A DNA stretch of 64,000 nucleotides from Phoenix dactylifera. Lineage: Eukaryota; Streptophyta; Magnoliopsida; Arecales; Arecaceae. Each line of letters starts with the position of its first letter. Position 1 is the stretch's first letter. The notes below the pieces were generated by a model. That model was not told the DNA's origin. It saw only the letters and a program-made list of their open reading frames with translations, and searched no databases. The stretch lies in NCBI RefSeq assembly GCF_009389715.1, contig NC_052394.1:23376899-23440898 (forward strand), read 5' to 3'. Below are positions 28,801 to 37,789 of this stretch, piece by piece. The position numbers were made by a program, and so were the translations under genes.

Positions 28801-29682
28801 AAAAACATTGTTAAACAACATGCTAGGGAATGTGGAAATACGCATGCAACTAGCTTAACAAATATCATGCAGCATAATAGTCAAAAACATCATGCGGCAT
28901 CTTTTTTTTTTGAGCCTCATCTCAAGATAGGCAAACTCAACCTCAAAAACATTGTTAAACAACATGCTAGGGAATGTGGAAATACGCATGCAACTAGCTT
29001 AACAAATATCATGCGGCATAATAAGTGAAGGAGGCAAAGTAACATTCATCAAAAACAAAAATTTGATAATCAAATATAACATGCTCGCATTTTTTCATCT
29101 CTATCCAAAAAAAACGTTACTTAAATCTAATAAAAATGCTAGAACTATATTACATCACAACACAAATTTTTTAGGCTCATACTTTCCTTGTGTCAAATAC
29201 TTCCTATTTTGAATGTCGCCTATGATTTCAATATTTATATTTTTAATCTTATAGAGTTGCAACATAATTTTGAAAGGGTACAAAGTGGAACATACTACAA
29301 CATTATCGAGACAAAAGACATGAATCAAATTTACCAGTGTATTGACATTGGAAAGACCAACACCTTCACCAGAAGCCAAAAAGATCTCCTTCTCCAATGG
29401 TGCATGATCTCCCAAATAATTTTGAATTTCATTTGGGCAGAAAAACCATAAAATTTTTACTCTCTTATGGCCCGGTTGTTCCCATATCTTCAATATCTTT
29501 CCAATATAAGGCTTGGGCTCACCGTGCTTAAAAAGGTAAACACAATCATATAATGAGTAGTTCACATTATCAAATGTGAATGACTCATAGAATTGACAAT
29601 CCTTTTTTGTACCACCAATTCCTCTTTTTTTCCCCCAATGAAATTGAATATCATCATTACTTTGATCCTCCAAATGAGCCAT
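4791..29682 (-). CDS. ASI1: ANTI-SILENCING 1-like protein (BAH + RRM), ten coding exons
   Basis: Joining minus-strand exons 29682-29335, 18635-18467, 18371-17803, 14901-14875, 13992-13900, 9104-9026, 8828-8738, 5269-5161, 5064-4948 and 4841-4791 gives 1653 nt, 550 residues, with phases matching at every junction and no stop. Residues ~15-165 form a BAH domain ([52 protein letters not shown]). Residues 173-362 are lysine-rich and internally duplicated. Residues ~383-462 form an RRM (LVFIENF as RNP2, GQAYVIFR as RNP1). The C-terminal tail has [20 protein letters not shown] and ends RSLKLK. In Arabidopsis ASI1/IBM2/SG1 is nuclear and promotes full-length transcripts of genes with heterochromatic introns; that role is carried over here by homology. 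A short first coding exon upstream of MAHLED cannot be excluded. Confidence 0.9.
4948..5064 (-). CDS. ASI1: ASI1 coding exon 9
   Basis: 39 in-phase codons, residues 496-534, with [20 protein letters not shown], a block recalled from other ASI1 proteins. Acceptor tttcag, donor gttgta. Confidence 0.9.
5161..5269 (-). CDS. ASI1: ASI1 coding exon 8
   Basis: Residues ~459-495: completes the RRM (RPLI) and continues [20 protein letters not shown]. Acceptor ttttttgcag, donor gtgatt. Confidence 0.88.
5640..6670. repeat. GGCCCAGGCC-rich repeat with CT-rich core, ASI1 intron
   Basis: The two ends (5640-5815 and 6535-6665) are rich in GGCCTGGCCC and GGCCTAGGCC words. Between them lie a CT/CA-rich stretch (5850-6140) and a member of the GGTACCGG family (about 6165-6465, ending TTCAGCGAACCTTGG). 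I read it as a degenerate dispersed element with a nested insertion. Confidence 0.45.
6243..6259. repeat. Poly(C) run of 17
   Basis: Uninterrupted C run inside the GGTACCGG-type element. Confidence 0.9.
6695..7378. mobile_element. GATCAC-family MITE, copy 1
   Basis: The outer ends carry similar inverted sequences (GGTATTTGGTATGGAGTGATGACCC against the reverse complement of the right end, GGTATGGTTGGTGACCC), flanked by TAA at 6692-6694 and 7379-7381. The interior is full of GTGATC/GATCAC words and matches the element at 10209-11655 in inverted orientation. The TAA flanks suggest a PIF/Harbinger origin. Confidence 0.65.
7723..8392. mobile_element. MITE-like element with GTTGTCAAA ends
   Basis: The left end AATGTTGTCAAAGACACT and the reverse complement of the right end (AAGGTTGTCAAAAGCAAA) form imperfect inverted repeats. 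The interior has degenerate AGGC/GCGC words near both ends. There is no coding capacity. Confidence 0.45.
8738..8828 (-). CDS. ASI1: ASI1 coding exon 7
   Basis: Second half of the [23 protein letters not shown], then [10 protein letters not shown] (residues ~429-459). Acceptor gcgtcatag, donor gtatcc. Confidence 0.9.
9026..9104 (-). CDS. ASI1: ASI1 coding exon 6
   Basis: [20 protein letters not shown] then FQDPNYG, the middle of the RRM (residues 403-429). Acceptor tgtatatag, donor gtatgt. Confidence 0.9.
9194..10205. mobile_element. PIF/Harbinger-like MITE (TAA flanks), 1.0 kb
   Basis: The left end GGGTTCGTTTGGTTGGGG mirrors the right end (reverse complement GGGTTCATTTGGTTGGGG). TAA flanks both ends (9191-9193, 10206-10208). 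The interior 9390-9850 is extremely AT-rich and non-coding. Ends and flank fit Tourist-type elements. It lies in the intron between ASI1 exons 5 and 6. Confidence 0.8.
10209..11655. mobile_element. GATCAC-family element, copy 2, with GC-rich core
   Basis: It starts GGGGGTGTTTGGTAACCCC directly after the TAA that closes the previous MITE and ends near ACCATACCAAACGCCCC. Both ends are dense in GTGATC/GATCAC and match 6695-7378. The core 10940-11420 is unlike the ends (CT- and GC-rich, with CTCTCT tracts) and may be a captured genomic fragment. The right boundary and target duplication are uncertain. Confidence 0.65.
12467..12471. repeat. GGTCC, left flank of the solo LTR
   Basis: Repeated at 13498-13502; a likely 5-bp target-site duplication. 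Confidence 0.5.
12472..13497 (-). mobile_element. Solo LTR, about 1.03 kb, in an ASI1 intron
   Basis: A GC-rich island in AT-rich intron. Read on the minus strand it opens TGATGGGGGGCAAAATGG, has a TATA-like CTATAAATAGCC near 12685-12700, and closes GAACCACAATA. GGTCC flanks both sides. It has no coding content, so it looks like an LTR left by recombination between two LTRs. The TA terminus is not the canonical CA, so the low end may be shifted by a few bases. The superfamily cannot be told from this. Confidence 0.6.
13900..13992 (-). CDS. ASI1: ASI1 coding exon 5
   Basis: 31 codons, [20 protein letters not shown] then [11 protein letters not shown] (residues 372-402); it opens the RRM with RNP2 LVFIENF. 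Acceptor caattattcag, donor gtatgc. Confidence 0.92.
14875..14901 (-). CDS. ASI1: ASI1 coding exon 4, a 27-nt microexon
   Basis: Exactly nine codons, DRSKWFKGL (residues 363-371), between acceptor catgttaacag and donor gtgagt. It joins RRPDT of exon 3 to PWEVRM of exon 5, giving the [19 protein letters not shown] order I recall from other ASI1 proteins. Confidence 0.9.
14902..17060. other. ASI1 intron, nothing recognised
   Basis: AT-rich intron sequence between coding exons 3 and 4, with short A tracts and no recognisable element before the one at 17076. Confidence 0.5.
17076..17482. mobile_element. GGTACCGG-family element, copy 17k
   Basis: Both ends are dense in ACCGGT, CCGGTAC and GAACCGG words and can fold back on each other. 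The right end is CAGCGAACCT. A 14-bp direct repeat TGGTTTGAACCATG flanks it (17062-17075 and 17483-17496). The CT-rich middle gives open frames on both strands, but these are compositional and not genes. Confidence 0.7.
17803..18371 (-). CDS. ASI1: ASI1 coding exon 3, internally duplicated
   Basis: 190 codons (residues 173-362), lysine-rich and probably disordered. An 81-82 residue unit occurs twice (DNA 18094-18339 and 17803-18045), each running KPKFEA...KSEDKPS(R/K)KM...DKVSS(E/G)KVKL...KKAD.QT...RRPD, separated by 16 residues. Acceptor catatttcag, donor gtaaga. Confidence 0.92.
18461..18466 (-). promoter_or_regulatory. GC-AG splice donor of ASI1
   Basis: The junction reads GTTGAAG|gcaagt on the minus strand. 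Using it, exon 2 joins exon 3 as [16 protein letters not shown], in frame. AAG|GCAAGT is the classic GC-donor consensus, and no GT donor nearby gives that join. Confidence 0.8.
18467..18635 (-). CDS. ASI1: ASI1 coding exon 2
   Basis: [40 protein letters not shown] and [16 protein letters not shown] (residues 117-173): end of the BAH domain and the region after it. Acceptor aaaaatag; the donor is GC-type. Confidence 0.93.
18636..22849. other. ASI1 large intron, distal half
   Basis: AT-rich intron. Degenerate GGGTC/GGATC-style repeats are seen at about 20820-21010 and 21240-21440. No gene is recognised. Confidence 0.45.
22850..23620 (-). mobile_element. Ty3/gypsy protease to RT fragment
   Basis: On the minus strand, interrupted frames read [20 protein letters not shown], then [20 protein letters not shown] (protease region), and later [20 protein letters not shown] and [10 protein letters not shown] (linker and start of reverse transcriptase). 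Frameshifts and stops separate the blocks. The RT breaks off just after GLIRES, so the catalytic core is missing. A dead fragment inside the ASI1 intron. Confidence 0.8.
24370..24770 (-). pseudogene. PPR-protein gene fragment, frameshifted
   Basis: One frame reads [20 protein letters not shown] then AQVHA; another continues with [14 protein letters not shown]. Together they match the linked helices near the N-terminus of PLS-class pentatricopeptide repeat proteins (FSLLKAC, GQQVHA, DLFVQNTLISMY type). The frame change and lack of the rest of the repeats show a pseudogene fragment. It lies in the GC-rich part of the ASI1 intron. Confidence 0.6.
24771..26334. repeat. GC-rich repeat region
   Basis: Composition shifts sharply from AT-rich intron to GCGC-rich DNA, with GCGCGCGC words and degenerate repeats at 25780-26060 (variants of GGCGCGCTC). 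It abuts the 3' side of the gypsy integrase fragment, so it may include that element's untranslated region or LTR. Clean LTR ends were not found. Confidence 0.4.
25425..25775. repeat. Three-copy tandem repeat, period ~131 bp
   Basis: Units start at TTTGCAATG at 25425, 25557 and 25688. Each continues with CTC.TC.GACTTTGGA, GATGCCC, TAGTAG and a GC-rich tail. Confidence 0.8.
26335..27650 (-). mobile_element. Ty3/gypsy integrase and pol C-terminus fragment
   Basis: Minus strand, with stops and frameshifts: zinc-finger region ([32 protein letters not shown]), then [20 protein letters not shown] and [17 protein letters not shown] (integrase core), then [40 protein letters not shown], then [14 protein letters not shown] and [19 protein letters not shown]. 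The order zinc finger, core, C-terminal domain is normal. It is not simply continuous with the protease/RT piece at 22.9-23.6 kb, which lies on the wrong side. Confidence 0.85.
27721..27992. repeat. Two-copy tandem repeat, period 136 bp
   Basis: Units start TGATTTGT at 27721 and 27857 and share AATGGCTAGTTT, TATTATYGGTGT, TTGATAATC and ATGCATACCACT. Moderately diverged. Confidence 0.8.
28427..28621. mobile_element. GGTACCGG-family element, copy 28k
   Basis: 195 bp dense in CCGGTAC/GTACCGG words, ending CGGCGGACCT. Flanked by a 10-bp direct repeat TGGTTTCCAT (28417-28426 and 28622-28631). No coding. Confidence 0.7.
28753..29022. repeat. Near-identical tandem duplication, period 144 bp
   Basis: The unit starting GCATC followed by a T run occurs at 28753 and again at 28897. 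The second copy is essentially identical over about 125 bases, so this is a recent duplication. Confidence 0.9.
29335..29682 (-). CDS. ASI1: ASI1 coding exon 1 (start and BAH domain)
   Basis: 116 codons from [11 protein letters not shown], ending [10 protein letters not shown] at donor gtaaat. The ATG at 29682 is the only one before the conserved WGKKRGIGG block. The frame is open back to the acceptor at 29740, so a coding exon further upstream is possible but not needed. Confidence 0.88.
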
Positions 29683-29739
29683 TGCTTGAATAGCTTCACA
29701 AAAAAGCAAATATGGCTCAAATTGGTCGTCTTTATGAGC
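29683..29739 (-). other. ASI1 5'UTR part of the first coding exon
   Basis: 57 bases between acceptor tttttattttag and the ATG. They link by an inferred 7.6-kb intron to the non-coding exon at 37389. Confidence 0.5.
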
Positions 29740-30479
29740 CTAAAATAAAAAGAAAGATAAAAATGTCAATGACAAACAACAATTAGAAAGGATGAAGTAA
29801 CATATTAAACGGAAAAGTAGATTTATTAGTTCAAGGGAAGTTGAGACAACAACGAGTGCTACAATGGGGCATTGTATAAAGAAAAAAGATTGAAAGTCTT
29901 CAAAGAAAGCCTGGAAGATTTTGAAAAGGCCTAGCAAGCTGAAAAATGTTTGTTCAATGATCAAAAGAAATCAATAACATGTCATGCTATTGAGATAACT
30001 AATTTTTTAAGATATGAAATAGTAAATGAGCTATGATGAAATATAAGTTAAACAAAATGGTCCCACTTATTTCTTGCAACAACATATTATAGAAGGATAC
30101 GTCCCATCTATCTTGTACATATATATGATTGTAACTCTAGGAATAGAAACGGAGTCAATCATAACTGAAACTTCATATTCATGTAGTTTGACTTACAATG
30201 CGACTCTTGAGTGCATTTCCATTTAAATGGGATACATGAATATATGCCATGACAAATTAAATAGAGAAATTGAGCAGATTTTATGGAAGCATCGATAATT
30301 CCAAAATGATTGACAATTTTACAAGATATATAAGAAGCATAGTTTATTGAAGCCTTCAATATGTGATAGAGACAATCACCCACTAGCCTTTAACTGCATG
30401 CCCACTAGAAATAAGCTAGGTGCAAATAGCAGATAAAACAGCATTTGCCATACTGCCCCACATCGCTCAGTTCGGGGTG
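29740..30479. other. Start of the ASI1 5'UTR intron, nothing recognised
   Basis: AT-rich, no gene or clear repeat. Confidence 0.4.
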
Positions 30480-30975
30480 TACCAAACCAAATTGATGGGG
30501 AACCGAAACGGTTCACCCTGCTGGTTCGGCAAACGGGCCGAAACCATTAAACAGTCTCTCTCCGATATTTGTTTTGCTCGATCCACTTGCTATCCCCCAC
30601 CCTGCCTCCCACACATCTTTCGAACCCCTCAAACCCCACCCCACCCATCACGAATCCCCCCTCCTCCAGCCCCTTCACCTCCTTCGCTCGATCCGCTCGC
30701 AATCGCCCCTGGCACCCCCACGTCCTTCGAAGCCTTCAAACCTCCCCATCACAAAAGCTTCCCTCCTCCGACCTCTCTCACTCTCTCTCTCTCCCGCTCC
30801 CTATCCTTCCCCAGCTACGGTCGTCGGACCTGGGAGGCTCGGCTACAAATCAATCCATGCAAGTCCCCCACCCTTCTCTCTTTCCTTCCCTTTCCTTCAG
30901 TACTCCCCAGAACAACACAATACGGACTGTATCGTGTCGAACCGGTCGCCGACTGTCGGTACCAGTTTAGCGAAC
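30480..30975. mobile_element. GGTACCGG-family element, copy 30k, with CT-rich core
   Basis: The left end has GTTCGGGGTGTACCAAACC and the right end has GTCGGTACCAGTTTAGCGAACCG. The core 30590-30900 is C-rich and contains an approximate tandem duplication (two CTCGATCC...CATCACRAA units about 110 bp apart). The frames across it are compositional. Confidence 0.55.
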
Positions 30976-31734
30976 CGTCAAATGAAACATTACCCCTTCT
31001 TGAAGAAGCAAATGAGATCTTCCAAGCTAAGCTTTCGATCTTACAAATATAATATAATGTCAAAGGACAAACACGAGCAATCTGGGCTCAACACAAGCTT
31101 AGCTCAAAAACAAACATAACTAGCTCAACTTGGCTTGAGCCTCAAGTTAGGCTAGTAAGTACGGTCCAGTTTATGTAATTAATTTCAAGGTAAGCTCCAA
31201 CTTGCTTTGGTTAAGCTTGAAATGAGCATAAATTGGTGCTTTTGATTGAAGTTGACGTCACAATACAAAGCCTAGGTCTATGTTCACCCCTTTGATGGCT
31301 TGGGGCTTAGAAGAGGAAGAACAAAGTGGGTAAAGGCAAATTTAACTAAGATGGAAAGATATAGCTTAGAATCGGGAATACATGTCAAAAGTTGGCTGCT
31401 TTGAACTCGGAATAAGACTAGGCATTAGAAATCAAATTTATGACTTTGGGAGGTGTCATTGCCCCTTATCAAACCTTTAAGACAATAAAAGCAAAGGGTT
31501 GAAGAGATAAAGAGTTAGCACCAAAGATCTCCCCAGAAACTGCCATTACCCACCATCTCACCTTTTTAGAGATTAGTAGAGAGGGGAATGGGAAAGATGA
31601 GAGAGTTAGAATGAAAACGATAGCATTAAAAAGGCTAGGTACACGCTTGAAGGATTTCCTTGGGTCTTCTTCCCATCCCATGTCATTCCAGTTGACCAAG
31701 AAAAGCCATTTGATCTTATATTAAAGGGCTTAAG

Positions 31735-32220
31735 GGCTTGTTTGGATGTTTATTAAGTTATCCATTGAATATACAATAGCATAAGGTTTGTCGTACTGGC
31801 TGGTACCGATACATACTGACCATATCGTACCACATCGATACCAAACCGGTATGTTGTACAGGTGTACCGAGTGTCGGTACGCCGAACCAACCCCATATTG
31901 GGCGTACCAACATAATAATAGGTTGGTATTGGTATGAGGCCTAGTACCAAAACAGCGAGCCTTGCCATAGATAGTAAATGGTGGCAAGAACCTAACAATG
32001 GAGAAGAATTCTTGCTTGAGGGAAATTTTTTGGCTCTAAAAATCAATATACTAGAAATTGCCTTGTAAAAGGAATCTAATATTCTGATTTTTTGGAATTC
32101 TTTGATTTGCGACAGCCCTATTTGTGTCCATCTTTCTCATCAGCACTACCTCATTCTCTCAAAGTTCAGTTGCATGGAAAATTAATCTCGAGATAGCCTC
32201 TCCAGACATTTGAATAGGCC
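31735..32220. mobile_element. MITE (TAA flanks) carrying a nested element
   Basis: The left end GGGCTTGTTTGGATGT and the reverse complement of the right end (GGGCCTATTCAAATGT) are imperfect inverted repeats, with TAA just outside each. A GGTACCGG-family copy lies inside at about 31785-31975 (ends TTGTCGTACTGGC and CAGCGAGCCTTG). Confidence 0.55.
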
Positions 32221-33624
32221 CTAAGTGTTTAGTGTAAATAAACTTGAAACTATTAGATCTACGGCCGAACAAAGTGCACGTTATTAAAAATACTTTAAAA
32301 GTATTTAAAATAGATATAAAATAATAAAATATTTTTTAAACAAGTAAACAATATATAAATTTATTTAACTTAACCTGGCCAGTCCAAAACTAAGATGAGA
32401 AAGGTTAAAGGTTAATGGCTAGTTGTAAAAGCTTGTCAAATAATGCTAAAATGGATTCAAATTTGACATGCATGCATATTAGGGCATCCCTTCCACTTCA
32501 ATTTATGTTCAAGGATGAACATGGGGAAAACACGAGATCCCTTGATGGAAATTGTGAGAAAAAGAAGGAATCGCTTGAAATTACAAGAAAGATAGCCCTA
32601 TATAGGAATTCTTAGTGAATGAGAATCCATAAAACTAACCTGCAATAGTTTGGATAAGGTTGTATGTTCATGATTGTGGTTATTCAATTTTAGCTATTGA
32701 GATGAGCACAAGCATGCTAAGCCTAGCTCATGCTCCGGCACATTTATTTTTCAAGCTCAAAAATTTAGCTTATTTCAGCTCATTTACTAATCAAACAAGC
32801 AAATAAGGCTCACAGAGAGCTTGTCTCTTCGATAGTATTGTTCTTGTATAGGAAAGAAAGTGGACAGAATAATATCCATCCACATCTCTATTCATACCTA
32901 AATCTATCCAGATAGAGAAACATATTTGAACATCCACCCAATATCCATATTCATCTCTATATTTGTCAAAGAAAAATGAATATAGAAATTGATAGACAAC
33001 TATCTGATCCATACCCAAATATCTGATTGTGATTGTAATTCTATTTAATCTCATATAGCATTCATGAAGTTTTAAGAGATAAAGTGACCATATTAACATG
33101 TTATTAACTTAATTTACCTTCTACTTAGTGATATCTTTAATTTGGTGGTCATAAATACTAACAATCTAATTTATATCTGTACTTATAATATCTATTCCGA
33201 ATATGTATTCATTTAAAACAAATATGGAAGTGAATTTTTGCATCTGATTAATATCCATATTCACATTAACATTCACCAAACAAAACCAAATACAAATATG
33301 GATATATGATATCAGATCCACATCCGATCCATTTTCAGCCCTAATCTTGCATGTCACATACACCTTACATCGAAAAATCATGTCAACTATACAAGCAGAT
33401 ATAGCATAATCAGAATCATGCATTAGAAATGGCACTTATCCATAAATCTGGCCACAACCAAAAATTACAACGACCAATAAAATATTTTGCACCCTCTCTT
33501 TTTTATGTATTTTAATAGCACACAGAGGTACATGCTGCAATAGTGTCCCAATAGTCTCATATTTGTAAATTGGCTTATATGCTGCATTGTCGCTTCAATA
33601 TGAACCAAATTGCAAAAGCTAGGG

Positions 33625-33836
33625 CATGTTTGGTTGCTCATAAAGTGGACATCCAAAGTCATTTCACGTACGTAGGCAATGACGTGGCTTTTGGTTGTCT
33701 CGAAGTAGGCTAAAGTTGCTTCCCTCTCTGAGAAGAACTAGGCTCACGAATGCTGGAAGTGCCTTTGGTTGTTGGGGCACTGAAGGCACTTTGGCAAAGT
33801 GAGTTCGAGCCCAGGCAACCAAACACATACCTAAAG
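33625..33836. mobile_element. Short MITE
   Basis: The left end GGGCATGTTTGGTTGC and the reverse complement of the right end (GGTATGTGTTTGGTTGCC) form terminal inverted repeats of a ~212-bp non-coding element. Confidence 0.6.
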
Positions 33837-36800
33837 AAACTACGCACTGAGAGGCATAACGAATCCAAGTCCTCCAAGTCATCTAGGCGACATCCTAGGA
33901 TGATTAAGGCAAATAGGGAGGACCTCCAAATACCTAGATGAGTAAGTTCTCGTTGAATTGCTTAGTCAAAGTCGAGGCCAGATTGTTTACATCGTCATGC
34001 TCGTATCAGCATGATTTTCACTCCAGAACTTGAATCCTTAATCCACATAAGATCATACACCAATATATTGGATGATGAAAGTTATATCAAGCATCCCAAG
34101 TATTTACATACAGCCATAGACAATCTAAGCCCATTAAGGCTAGCATATGCCCAACAAATATGCATGTCTCCGACCACATTATGACTACCTTCTTCAAATT
34201 TATTTCAAGTGGCAAGTGTTGCATACTTTTTAGTGTTGGCATGCAAAGGTGTATTAATTTGGAGCTATTGACTATGTGACTAGGTCACTCAGGAATCAGT
34301 AGATCAACTTATTTTGTATCACCAACTAAGGGTAGCTTAAAGGAACTAAAGCAAAGACAATAAAACCTTCCTCATTGACAAACATACATAAAAACACCTT
34401 AAGGCGCCTTCAAAGTTGTTAAAAATGGCCTAAACAAGAAATATCAAGGCCCGTATCTAGCTAACTTGGCTGAGTTAAATGCAGACTTAGAAGCCACTAA
34501 TCCAGAGGACATGAAGGCACAAACAAGGCCATGTTCATCACCATAGTATCGAGTACATGGAGTAAATAATATGGTAGTAAAGTAGCATTACTAAAACATG
34601 GGATTCCCATATGAGTGAAATTTGGATTGTTGACTTATGAGCTAGCCATATATCCCCTTGTATTTACACCATAATTTTGAGGTTATTTATGTTATTAAAG
34701 TGTAAACATAATTTCAAAGCATTAGCTTGTATGATAACTCACTTGAAACTATGTGATGCATGTAAAAAGCAACCGCCCACAAATACTTCGAAATATTTGT
34801 GAACCTAGATTTTAGTATATCAGTTCACAGCTAAGTTTGTTTATCCAACATACATGTACTAGTACAAAATACTTGGGTGAACAAATTTGAAATTGATCAA
34901 CATATCTTAACATGCAAATTCCAATGTTCTAACAAATCTATCATCTTGTCAGTGCTTACTATCAATTGGCAAACTATGGATGGCATGATCATAAAATTAA
35001 TTAAGTAATCCTAGCCCTCATCCAAACTCATAATATAACAAATGACATAACTGAATAAATTCCTTCACCCCAAAAAAGAAATACAATAACCCTTTTCACT
35101 TGATCAAACATATCATTATGTAATCATTATTCTCATAGCATTCTTGTCATAGGTTTGAGCCGGTCAAATGAGGGAGCTTTTCCTTTTGTTGCGTCAACAT
35201 CACCATTAGATGCGACTCTAATCTAACGTGCTAATTATGTCTGTCAAGACGATTTGAGAAAAATATCTAAAAAGAAATTACACTAGGGATATGGCAAGGA
35301 TTGAAATGCTTGGCAACAAAAAGATCGTGCATAAAAAAAAAAAATCTTTTCTCAAAAATGATGTTCAGCAGATGTGGAATATAGGAAGGATAAAATTTAA
35401 AAAAAAAAAGTGAAAAAAACAAGAAATTCTGTTAGATAATGTAGATTTGAAAATGGAGATGAATATGCAAGTTGAAGAGCAAAGGAGGGGTAGAGCTAAG
35501 ATTACTTCAACAAAGCTGGTGAGGAAGAATGAAAGATTTCATGTGTGAGGGAGCACATGCCTAAGTTCTAAGATCCTACTTCGACAAGTTAGATACATCT
35601 AGAGGGGCTCCGTGCATACATTGAACCATTTAATTGGATTGCAGGTACAAGTGAGCCAAAAACAAAGAGTCAAATGTTAACATGACAATAACTAATGTTG
35701 GGCATCAAGAGTCAAAGAATAAAAGAGTGACAATCCACAATCACATTAACTTGACTAATCCCCCTCTCTGCCAAACCAATCCTTAAGAGTATGAAAGAAG
35801 GCAAGGTTTCGAGTTGTACTTAATTGGATGATCCAAATCTTGTGAATACATGCAAATTATTGCTTAAAACCCAACAAAAGCAACTACTTTTGTTTGCTCT
35901 GCACATTTTAGCTGAAAGTCAACTATTTCTGATAAAATGGGAAAAAAAGGTTCCTACAAAACATGTAAACCAGTCCTTACAAATCTAACATAAAAGAACA
36001 TGGCCTCCAAGCTTCTGCCATAATCAGACTTCGAGCTCCATGAAATGTGTTTCCTTTGTATGTTCAATCTTGGAAAGCTAAAGTTTCAATAGCTTCAGCT
36101 TACAATATATCTGCCATATCCCAACTTTCTAAACAGTTTCACTCCAACCAAAGTACAAGGTTGCTTTGATGAATCAACAGAAGAAGCACCTAAACAATGT
36201 AAGTCATACGATTCTATACCTATAGCACTGCTGTAAACAAAATTCCCTTTTTTGTCATATCTTGAACTAGATCAAAAGTACTCCCTGTAAGACTGCATCA
36301 TATATTTCACTTATTTTAAGCATCCTCGACTTTAAGAAAGCATATTTCACTTCCTTGAAAAAACAATTGAACAAACAAATCGTAACTAAAAGCTCTTTAC
36401 TATAAGGGCAGTAAAATCACATGATTAATTCATGAAAAATTTAAGTTCTGATCCCAAAAAAAAAAAAAAACTTCACAACACCTTTATCCATTTAATTTCT
36501 CTTTCCACTTAACAACAAGTATCCCATGAATCTGCAATATGAATGCTTCCTCTGTTATTTTTCTATTCTTTTTCTCCCTCTCCATTTTTTTTTTTTGTCA
36601 TGTTGACCTTATACCATGTTAAACAGAATCGCACGTCTTGTGCTGCAACAAGAAAAGCCACACAGAACCGTATTTCCTCGACTTGAACACCATTCTCATT
36701 ATCACAAAACATATGGAAGGAAAAAAAGTCACACCATTGACCTACAACTCTAAGCCCATCCAATAAGACATCAAAAGGCAGCAAGCAAATCAAATGACTG

Positions 36801-37388
36801 AAAAAACAAACCAAGTACAATCAAAAAAAAAAAAATCGAATCAAGAAAATCGATATAAAAGAACAGGGTGCTCCAAGAAACCCATAAAACAAACCCTAAT
36901 ACCAACCGCCAAGAACATGAAAAGGAAAACAAAGGGAGATGATGATTACTTTCGTGCCCTTAAATATGTGCACTGCATCAATATAAAACAAATATGAAAT
37001 GATTTATAGAAAAGAAAAAAGAAAAAAAAAACTTAGAAGAACTGCGATTCAAAAATCCATCGCAGCAAATCCAAAGACAAGCTCCAATGTCAACACCAGA
37101 ATACCACGAATACAAAATATGTTTCAAGAAAAGAAAAGGGAAAGAAAGAAACCGTAGAAGCGACAATGTGGATTATATACCCTTCCGCATGACAGACGGA
37201 ACCATCTCCAGGGAAATCACTCCAGGACGAACGGAAACCACAATCCAGCCCATGTTCTCTTCCCGAAAAGGAGAGAAAGCCGCCAAGATTGAAAAAACGA
37301 ACATCAGGGTTTCTTTCCACGGAAAAAAGAACGGGAGAAAACCCAATGTAGAGATTAGGGGAAGGGAACGAAGCGTCGGAGTACTCAC
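33837..37388. other. ASI1 5'UTR intron, proximal part
   Basis: AT-rich, with A runs at 35332, 35399, 36460 and 36826 and a T run at 36588. No coding or element ends recognised. Confidence 0.45.
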
Positions 37389-37575
37389 TACTAGAAGAGC
37401 AGAGATGGACAAAGCGAGACCACGAGAGTTTGTCCACGGCTTCGATTCGATTCGAGAGGAATGACGGAGACAGAGGGTGAGAGAAAGGTGGAGGATGGGA
37501 TCGTGGAGCTCAGAACCCTCGTCGCCGTTCAAGAACTCGCATAAAGAGAGAAAGAGCGGAAGAACTGCAGATGAA
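37389..37575 (-). other. ASI1 non-coding first exon (5'UTR)
   Basis: GC-rich, with CT-rich tracts on the minus strand, starting about 30 bases after the TATA box and ending TTCTAGTA|gtgagt at 37388. It would splice to the acceptor at 29740. Exon end and transcription start are inferred from signals only. Confidence 0.55.
37510..37542 (-). CDS. Upstream ORF in the ASI1 5'UTR (MRVLERRRGF)
   Basis: An ATG in the inferred first exon opens a ten-codon frame ending TGA, far upstream of the main ATG. If the transcription start is right, it could dampen translation. No conservation data. Confidence 0.35.
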   Translation of the reverse strand: MRVLERRRGF

Positions 37576-37603
37576 TCGCGAGAGAAGTTGGGGGGCCCCT
37601 CCC

Positions 37604-37611
37604 CTTTTATA
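37604..37611 (-). promoter_or_regulatory. TATA box of the ASI1 gene
   Basis: CCTATAAAAGGGG on the minus strand, followed by a GC-rich leader with CT tracts. It is the only good TATA in the region upstream of the ASI1 exons. Confidence 0.6.
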
Positions 37612-37789
37612 GGAGGCGATAAAGGAAGGGGCACATTGTATCTAACTTTCTTTAATATCTATTTCGGCCGATATAACGGCCTGTATCAATACCGGCATTG
37701 TTTCAAATCTCAAACGTTATCCTTCTGGGTGAATATCACGATGATATCCTATGTTTCATTGATTAAACATCTCTAAATATCCGGATGTA

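Noticed and set aside
29155..29334. Extension of the BAH exon frame beyond NVNTL
   Set aside because: The sequence after the gtaaat donor loses similarity to ASI1, while exon 2 at 18635 restores it in phase.
30420..31119. Proline/serine-rich frames of 133-210 codons
   Set aside because: C-rich low-complexity core of a repeat element; three frames open at once.
36563..37166. Frames around the ASI1 5'UTR intron
   Set aside because: Low-complexity F/S-rich or K/R-rich text without splice or homology support.
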